Shown one piece after another: positions 59,139 through 64,000 of a stretch of 64,000 nucleotides of DNA (position 1 is its first letter; every line of letters begins with the position of its first letter). The stretch comes from Sporobacter sp038405045 (lineage in GTDB: Bacteria; Bacillota; Clostridia; Oscillospirales; Oscillospiraceae), in NCBI GenBank assembly GCA_038405045.1, contig JBBZIV010000001.1:806001-870000 (forward strand). Direction: 5' to 3'. The translations under genes were made by a program, and so were the position numbers. The notes under the pieces were generated by a model that searched no databases, was not told the origin of the DNA, and worked only from the letters and a program-made list of their open reading frames with translations.

Positions 59139-60725
59139 ATGCTCAAAATATCAAACTTGAAAGTCGCCCCTGCCGTCGGCGACGCCGGACTGAAAAAGGC
59201 CGCTGCTAAGCACCTCGGCATCTCGGCGGACGCCGTCTCAGACGTTCAGATTTTGCGCCGCTCGATCGACGCGCGGCATAAAGACGACGTGTCGTATGTC
59301 TACACACTCGCTGTCTCAGCCGACGGAGAAGCCGCACTTTTACAATCAGCCGATGGGCGAATTTCATCTTACATGCCGCCGGAGGGATACGCGTTTCCTT
59401 ACAAAGCGTTGTCAGCCGAGACGCGCCCCGTCGTCGTCGGACTTGGGCCTGCCGGACTTTTTGCCGCTTTATGCCTTGCTGAGGTGGGGCTGCCCCCCAT
59501 TGTTCTGGAGCGTGGCCGTCCTGTTGAAGCGCGTGTATCAGACGTCAAACGCTTCTGGGAAACAGGGGCACTTGATATGGCATCGAACGTCCAGTTCGGC
59601 GAGGGCGGTGCGGGGACGTTTTCCGACGGGAAGCTGACGACAGGCGTGAGCGACGCGCGAATTGCCTATGTATTAAAAAGGCTTGTTGAATTCGGTGCAC
59701 CGGCGGACATCTTATACCTTGCCAAACCGCATATCGGCACCGACCGGCTGCAAAAACTCGTCCCTGCCATGCGAAAAGCACTTATTGCCCTTGGGAGTGA
59801 CATCCGCTTTGAGCACCAGATGACAGGACTTCGTTTTGACGGCGGACAGCTCCGCGAGATTGAGGTCTCTGCGCCGGACGGCCCCTATACGCTCAAAACG
59901 CGGCATATGATCCTCGCGCCGGGTAACAGCGCGCGCGATACATTTGAAATGTTATTAAGAAACGGTGTTCAGCTCTCACCGAAGAATTTTTCCGTCGGCG
60001 TGCGCATTGAGCACCGGCAGCGCGACATCGATTTGGCGCAATACGGCAAAGCGTCAACGCTTGGAACGCTGCCAGCATCGGACTACAAGCTGGCCGTGCA
60101 TTTAAGCGGCGGGCGGAGCGTTTACACCTTTTGCGTCTGCCCGGGGGGGCGCGTCGTCGCGTCCGCTTCGGAGGCGGGCGGCGTTGTAACAAACGGCATG
60201 AGCCACTACGCGCGCGACGGCGCAAACATTAATGGCGGCCTGCTTGTGACGGTAACGCCGGAGGACTTTGACAACGCGCCGCTCTCCGGGATTCATTTTC
60301 AACGCACCTTAGAGCAGGCCGCCTTCAAAGCGGGCGGCGGCGGTTATAAGGCCCCAGCACAGCGCGTAGCCGATTTTCTCGCGCAGCGCGCCTCAAAAAA
60401 GCCGGGTAATGTTCGCCCGACGTACACGCCGGGCGTTAACTGGTGCAATTTATGGGACGTCTTGCCGGACTTTGTCTGCCGCGCAATCTGCGAGGCTTTG
60501 CCGCAGATGGGTCGGAAAATCCGCGGCTTCGACAGCGCCGACGCCGTTTTAACAGCTGTTGAAACGCGCTCGTCCTCCCCTGTTTGCATCGCGCGGGAGG
60601 CCTTTGAGGCCGTCGGCCATAAAGGGCTATTTCCATGCGGCGAGGGCGCCGGTTATGCCGGGGGCATCATGTCCGCCGCTGTTGACGGCATCCGGGCCGC
60701 CGAGGCGCTGTGCGCTTCGTTGTGA
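59139..60725 (+). CDS. FAD-dependent dehydrogenase (COG2509 family)
   Basis: A 528-residue flavoprotein. After an N-terminal domain of about 85 residues (SNLKVAPAVGDAGLKKAAAK) comes the FAD-binding RPVVVGLGPAGLFAALCLAE (about 92-111), then VQFGEGGAGTFSDGKLTTGV and a C-terminal HKGLFPCGEGAGYAGGIMSA that closes over the flavin. These are uncharacterised FAD dehydrogenases common in anaerobes; the substrate is unknown. GAGAGGA lies 9 bases before ATG 59139; the frame back to 59013 overlaps the promoter of the orphan RNA and is not used. It is not in an operon with hydC. Confidence 0.88.
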   Translation: MLKISNLKVAPAVGDAGLKKAAAKHLGISADAVSDVQILRRSIDARHKDDVSYVYTLAVSADGEAALLQSADGRISSYMPPEGYAFPYKALSAETRPVVVGLGPAGLFAALCLAEVGLPPIVLERGRPVEARVSDVKRFWETGALDMASNVQFGEGGAGTFSDGKLTTGVSDARIAYVLKRLVEFGAPADILYLAKPHIGTDRLQKLVPAMRKALIALGSDIRFEHQMTGLRFDGGQLREIEVSAPDGPYTLKTRHMILAPGNSARDTFEMLLRNGVQLSPKNFSVGVRIEHRQRDIDLAQYGKASTLGTLPASDYKLAVHLSGGRSVYTFCVCPGGRVVASASEAGGVVTNGMSHYARDGANINGGLLVTVTPEDFDNAPLSGIHFQRTLEQAAFKAGGGGYKAPAQRVADFLAQRASKKPGNVRPTYTPGVNWCNLWDVLPDFVCRAICEALPQMGRKIRGFDSADAVLTAVETRSSSPVCIAREAFEAVGHKGLFPCGEGAGYAGGIMSAAVDGIRAAEALCASL

Positions 60726-60885
60726 CGCGGCACGCGCTTTCACCACGACATCTCGATTCACTCTGAGCCGGGCGCATCTATATGTTGCGCACCGGCTTTT
60801 TGTCTCTTTTTTAACGTTTTATTGATATTCGACAAAATATCACGATATTTTTTTATCAAGATTGTGAGTGTTTGAGCGCAAATTA

Positions 60886-60899
60886 GTTAAAAAATTAAC
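60886..60899 (+). promoter_or_regulatory. Rex-like half operator upstream of the promoter
   Basis: GTTAA-N4-TTAAC, the core of the Rex palindrome but without the outer TT and AA, ending 9 bases before the -35 element. Confidence 0.5.
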
Positions 60900-60908
60900 A
60901 TATATATA

Positions 60909-60937
60909 TTGCAATTTCGCCCTTAACAGTTTAATAT
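60909..60937 (+). promoter_or_regulatory. Promoter of the hydCBA operon
   Basis: TTGCAA (60909-60914) and TAATAT (60932-60937) with 17 bases between; transcription would begin near 60944. Confidence 0.65.
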
Positions 60938-60956
60938 ATATCCTTGGGTTGATAGA

Positions 60957-60974
60957 TTGATAAAAAATTAACAA
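60957..60974 (+). promoter_or_regulatory. Rex operator in the hydCBA leader
   Basis: TTGATAA-N4-TTAACAA, differing at one base from the TTGTTAA-N4-TTAACAA palindrome bound by the NADH/NAD+ sensor Rex in Firmicutes. It lies about 13 bases after the predicted transcript start, a position where a repressor would block transcription. Confidence 0.75.
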
Positions 60975-61072
60975 GGCAACCCACGATCATTGGTTACAAA
61001 TAAATTCCCATCAAACACTTGTCGGACGCGACTGTGAAAACGCATCATCAATTTGTGAAAAGGAGTAAGGAC

Positions 61073-61582
61073 ATGAGCACGACGCAACACGCAACCACTT
61101 GCACCGGCACAGAGGAAGAACTCATCGACCGCATCCGCACTCTCGCGGCTACTTACAAAGGAAAGGAAGGAAGCCTCATACAGGTTCTGCACATGGTTCA
61201 GGGTGTTTACGGCTATTTGCCGCTTCACATTCAGCAAATTGTGGCGGAAGAGCTCGATCTGCCGCTGTCAACCGTGTCCGGCGTTGTGAGCTTCTACTCC
61301 TTTTTTGCAACTAAGCCGCGTGGCAGACACACCATCAGGGTCTGCATGGGAACGGCCTGCTACGTCCGCGGCGGCGTCAGCCTTGTCGAGTCGCTCGAGA
61401 AATCACTCGGCATCCAGGCGGGCGGCACGACGGCCGACGGCGTTTTCACCTTTGAAATCGCCCGCTGCATCGGTTCCTGCGGTCTGGCCCCGGCCATGAC
61501 GATTGACGATACGGTCTATCCCGAAGTGAAGGCCGCCGATCTGCCGGGGATTCTCGAGCCCTGGTACAACGACGGCAAGTAA
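61073..61582 (+). CDS. hydC: NADH-dependent [FeFe] hydrogenase, NuoE-like subunit
   Basis: A 169-residue thioredoxin-fold [2Fe-2S] protein, related to NuoE and HydC/HndA. The four ligands are in VCMGTACYVRGGV and ARCIGSCGLAPAM; the helical N-terminal region SLIQVLHMVQGVYGYLPLHI is typical. In the trimeric hydrogenase it passes electrons between the flavin subunit and partners. ATG 61073 follows AAAAGGAG. First gene of the operon, 17 bases before hydB. Confidence 0.93.
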   Translation: MSTTQHATTCTGTEEELIDRIRTLAATYKGKEGSLIQVLHMVQGVYGYLPLHIQQIVAEELDLPLSTVSGVVSFYSFFATKPRGRHTIRVCMGTACYVRGGVSLVESLEKSLGIQAGGTTADGVFTFEIARCIGSCGLAPAMTIDDTVYPEVKAADLPGILEPWYNDGK

Positions 61583-61599
61583 GAGGGAGGAATAAAGAT

Positions 61600-63453
61600 A
61601 TGAACATCATTAAAAATAGGGACGAACTGACACAGCTGCGCGACACGATTAAGAGCCAGCAGTCTGCCTATAAAAACACGATCTACGTCTGCGGCGGCGC
61701 GGGCTGTGTGTCCTCACACTGCGACGAGATTGTCAAAACACTCACAAAGGCTGTCGAAGACAGCGGACTTTCAAAGGACATTCGGATTGTTGTCACGGGT
61801 TGCATCGGCCTGTGTGCCTATGGACCCTGCCTCGTTGTTGATCCCGACGGCGTTTTCTATGGCAACCTCACACCCGAAAAGGTTCTCGCAATCGTCGACC
61901 GCCATCTCAAGAACGGCGAAATTGCTAAGGAATTCTGCTATTACGACGAAGATAAAGGCGAATATCTGCCTTTCATGAAAGATATCGGTTTCTTCTCCGA
62001 GCAGGTGAAAATCGCGCTGCGCAACTGCGGCCGCGTGGACTTTGCTTCCGTCGAGGATTACATAGCCAACGACGGATATCAGGCTCTTGCCAAGGTTATA
62101 ATGGATATGGGCCGTGAGAAGACCGTTCAGGAAATTCTTGATTCCGGCCTCCGCGGCCGCGGCGGCGCGGGCTTCCCCACCGGCATCAAATGGCAGGCCG
62201 GTATGAATCAGCCCGGCGACCAGAAGTATATGATCTGCAACGCCGACGAAGGCGACCCGGGCGCGTTCATGGACAGAAGCGTTCTGGAAGGTGACCCGCA
62301 CAGCGTTATCGAGGCCATGGCGATTGCCGGTTTTGTCATCGGCGCGAACAAGGGCTACGTTTACGTCCGCGCGGAGTATCCGATTGCTGTTGAGCGTCTT
62401 GGCAACGCCCTTGACCAGGCTCGCGCAGCCGGTCTACTCGGCACCAACATCCTCGGCACCGGCTTCGAGTTTGACATTGAAATCCGCATCGGCGCTGGCG
62501 CCTTCGTCTGCGGCGAAGAAACGGCACTCATCAACTCCATCGAAGGCAAACGCGGCGAGCCCCGCCAGAAGCCGCCCTTCCCCTTCCAGTCCGGTCTGTG
62601 GAATGTGCCGACGATCATCAACAACGTTGAGACACTCGCAAACGTCCCGGCGATCATCCTCAAGGGCGCCGCGTGGTTCTCTTCCTACGGTGTCGGCAAG
62701 AGCCGCGGCACAAAGGTCTTTGCGCTCGCGGGCGACATTGTCAACGCCGGTATTATTGAAATCCCGATGGGCATGTCCCTGCGCAACGTCATCTACAAGA
62801 TGGGCGGCGGCATGAAAGACGGTAAAGCCTTTAAGGCCGTTCAGTCCGGCGGCCCGTCCGGCGGCTGCCTGACGTCTGAGCACCTTGACGTCTCGGTCGA
62901 CTACGAAAGCCTTTCCGCGATGGGCGCCATCATGGGCTCCGGCGGCCTCATTGCGATGGACGAGAACACCTGCCTCGTTGACACGGCCAGATACTTCATG
63001 GAATTCGTTCAGGACGAGAGCTGCGGCCACTGCGTCCCCTGCCGCAACGGCACAAAGCGCATGCTTGAGCTCCTTCTGAAGATCACATCCGGACGCGGCG
63101 AGATGACAGACCTCGACGAGCTCGCCGATCTGGCGGTTACCGTCGGCGCGACGGCAATGTGCGGCCTTGGCCAGACAGCGCCGAACCCCGTTCTCACGAC
63201 CCTTAAATACTTCAAGGACGAGTACCTTGCCCACGTCGTGGACAAGAAATGCCCGGCCCATATCTGCAAGGCACTCGGCACCTACACGATTGACCCCGAG
63301 AAATGCCGCGGCTGCACCGCCTGCGCCAAGAAGTGCCCGGCCGACGCCATCACCGGTGAGGTCAAGAAACCCCACGTGATCAGCCTGGAAAAATGCATCA
63401 AGTGCGGCGCTTGCATGGAAGCCTGCAAATTCGATGCGGTAGCCTATAATTAA
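61600..63453 (+). CDS. hydB: NADH-dependent [FeFe] hydrogenase, NuoF-like flavin subunit
   Basis: A 617-residue protein. An N-terminal thioredoxin-like [2Fe-2S] domain has YVCGGAGCVSSHC and VTGCIGLCAYGP. The NuoF core has SGLRGRGGAGFPTGIKW (NADH/FMN loop, about 184-200), YMICNADEGDPGAFMDRSVL and the [4Fe-4S] motif ESCGHCVPCRNGTKRM. Two C-terminal ferredoxin clusters follow (CRGCTACAKKCP and CIKCGACMEACKF). This layout is that of HydB/HndC, which oxidises or reduces NAD(H), often by electron bifurcation with ferredoxin. Confidence 0.95.
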   Translation: MNIIKNRDELTQLRDTIKSQQSAYKNTIYVCGGAGCVSSHCDEIVKTLTKAVEDSGLSKDIRIVVTGCIGLCAYGPCLVVDPDGVFYGNLTPEKVLAIVDRHLKNGEIAKEFCYYDEDKGEYLPFMKDIGFFSEQVKIALRNCGRVDFASVEDYIANDGYQALAKVIMDMGREKTVQEILDSGLRGRGGAGFPTGIKWQAGMNQPGDQKYMICNADEGDPGAFMDRSVLEGDPHSVIEAMAIAGFVIGANKGYVYVRAEYPIAVERLGNALDQARAAGLLGTNILGTGFEFDIEIRIGAGAFVCGEETALINSIEGKRGEPRQKPPFPFQSGLWNVPTIINNVETLANVPAIILKGAAWFSSYGVGKSRGTKVFALAGDIVNAGIIEIPMGMSLRNVIYKMGGGMKDGKAFKAVQSGGPSGGCLTSEHLDVSVDYESLSAMGAIMGSGGLIAMDENTCLVDTARYFMEFVQDESCGHCVPCRNGTKRMLELLLKITSGRGEMTDLDELADLAVTVGATAMCGLGQTAPNPVLTTLKYFKDEYLAHVVDKKCPAHICKALGTYTIDPEKCRGCTACAKKCPADAITGEVKKPHVISLEKCIKCGACMEACKFDAVAYN

Positions 63454-63467
63454 TGGAGGGCAGAAAA

Positions 63468-64000
63468 ATGATTGAATTGACAATTAACGGCAAGAAAGTG
63501 TCTGCCCCCGACGGCTCGACGATTCTGCAGTGCGCCAAACTTGCCGGTATTAAAATCCCCACACTGTGCAACCTTCCCGGCATTCATGTCAACGGCTCCT
63601 GCCGCATCTGCGTTGTCGAGGTCGAGGGACAGAGAAACCTGATGGCCTCTTGTATCGTCAAAGCGGCGAACGGCATGGTCGTCAAAACGAATACCGAAAA
63701 GGTTCGCAAGGCCAGAAAAACGCTTTACGATCTTCTCATCTCCAACCACCCGCAGGACTGCAACTTCTGCTCGCGCAACCAGAGCTGCGAACTTCAGGAG
63801 CTCGGCAGCACCCTCGGCGTTATGGAGACGCGCATCCCCAACAAGTACACACCCGCGCTTCTGGACATCTCCCCGTCCATCACGCGCGATCCGTCCAAGT
63901 GCGTCCTCTGCCGCCGCTGCGTGACAGCCTGTAACGAAATTCAGGCGGTCGGCGCGATCGGCAGCCAGAACAGAGGCTTCGACACGACGATCTCCCCGGC
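63468..64000 (+). CDS. hydA: NADH-dependent [FeFe] hydrogenase, catalytic subunit (5' part; cut by window end)
   Basis: The first 177 residues are present. They hold a plant-type [2Fe-2S] domain (TLCNLPGIHVNGSCRICVVE), the His-ligated [4Fe-4S] motif HPQDCNFCSRNQSCELQ, and the first of two ferredoxin-type clusters (KCVLCRRCVTACNEIQ). The H-cluster domain lies beyond the window. Together with hydC and hydB this matches group A3 trimeric hydrogenases. GGAGGG precedes ATG 63468, 14 bases after hydB. Confidence 0.93.
   Translation, partial: MIELTINGKKVSAPDGSTILQCAKLAGIKIPTLCNLPGIHVNGSCRICVVEVEGQRNLMASCIVKAANGMVVKTNTEKVRKARKTLYDLLISNHPQDCNFCSRNQSCELQELGSTLGVMETRIPNKYTPALLDISPSITRDPSKCVLCRRCVTACNEIQAVGAIGSQNRGFDTTISP

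Larger units (their letters stand above)
60726..61072 (+). other. 347-bp regulatory gap upstream of the hydrogenase operon
   Basis: Very AT-rich sequence without an ORF of coding character. It contains the operon promoter (60909-60937) and two Rex-type boxes (60886-60899 and 60957-60974). No hairpin that would clearly terminate the preceding gene was found. Confidence 0.7.

Noticed and set aside
62434..63483. 349-residue minus-strand ORF opposite hydB
   Set aside because: It is a mirror frame of a GC-rich gene with intact catalytic motifs on the plus strand; no promoter or ribosome site was seen.

Overview
The window reads as a chromosomal segment of a spore-forming, anaerobic Clostridia member (Firmicutes), most likely of the Oscillospiraceae/Ruminococcaceae group. 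This is an inference from gene content: a spoIVFA-spoIVFB pair, MraZ/MraY/MurE cell-wall genes with a meso-diaminopimelate-type MurE motif, HPr kinase, WhiA, mini-RNase III, RqcH, a zinc-ribbon L28, a TPP riboswitch before thiC, and an NADH-linked [FeFe] hydrogenase operon. GC is moderate, about one half, and genes are tightly packed. Most genes from 4.8 to 58 kb lie on the minus strand. GTG and TTG starts with good Shine-Dalgarno (SD) sequences are common, so several starts given here are shorter than the longest open frame.

Layout. 0-3 kb: end of an APC-type permease, an MFS exporter and a secreted SH3b-M23 peptidase. 3-4.8 kb: a PAS-GGDEF protein and a six-tRNA operon (Val-Asp-Phe-Gly-Cys-Gly) with a near-consensus promoter. 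4.8-15 kb: a yerC-methyltransferase-hslO operon; spoIVFA-spoIVFB followed by a radical-SAM pair and pfkA; a cytochrome b5-like lipoprotein; purine nucleoside phosphorylase; a TM2 protein; tRNA-Pro. 15-21 kb: accessory region with a two-component system and an exported protein carrying matching promoter-proximal boxes, a DUF3795-like protein, a lipoprotein gene split by one stop codon, and a coiled-coil protein built from 66-bp repeats. 21-27 kb: folC, an acyltransferase, rqcH, mrnC, yihY. 27-39.5 kb: the division and cell-wall (dcw) cluster in the order mraZ-rsmH-ftsL-PBP-murE-mraY-ftsW-murG-murA-ftsQ-ftsZ, without murF, murD, murC or ftsA. 39.7-43 kb: a coiled-coil protein, coaD, rsmD, uvrC. 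43-51.5 kb: thiC with riboswitch, then hprK-murB-rapZ-yvcK-whiA, rpmB and proC. 51.9-58 kb: pepV, M18 aminopeptidase, coaE, YrdC-type tRNA gene, a VOC protein and prfA, with blocks of short palindromic repeats. 58.6-64 kb: an orphan structured RNA with its own promoter and terminator, an FAD dehydrogenase, and the hydC-hydB-hydA operon with Rex-type operators around its promoter.

Most of the window is housekeeping: peptidoglycan precursor synthesis and septation, translation, tRNA, CoA, and redox balance through hydrogen production. The most noteworthy non-gene signals are the orphan RNA (58673-58989), the paired response-regulator boxes (16140 and 18319), the Rex boxes (60886 and 60957) and a family of interspersed palindromes sharing a CCCTACGG tail. 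I saw no CRISPR array, prophage, transposase or biosynthetic gene cluster.
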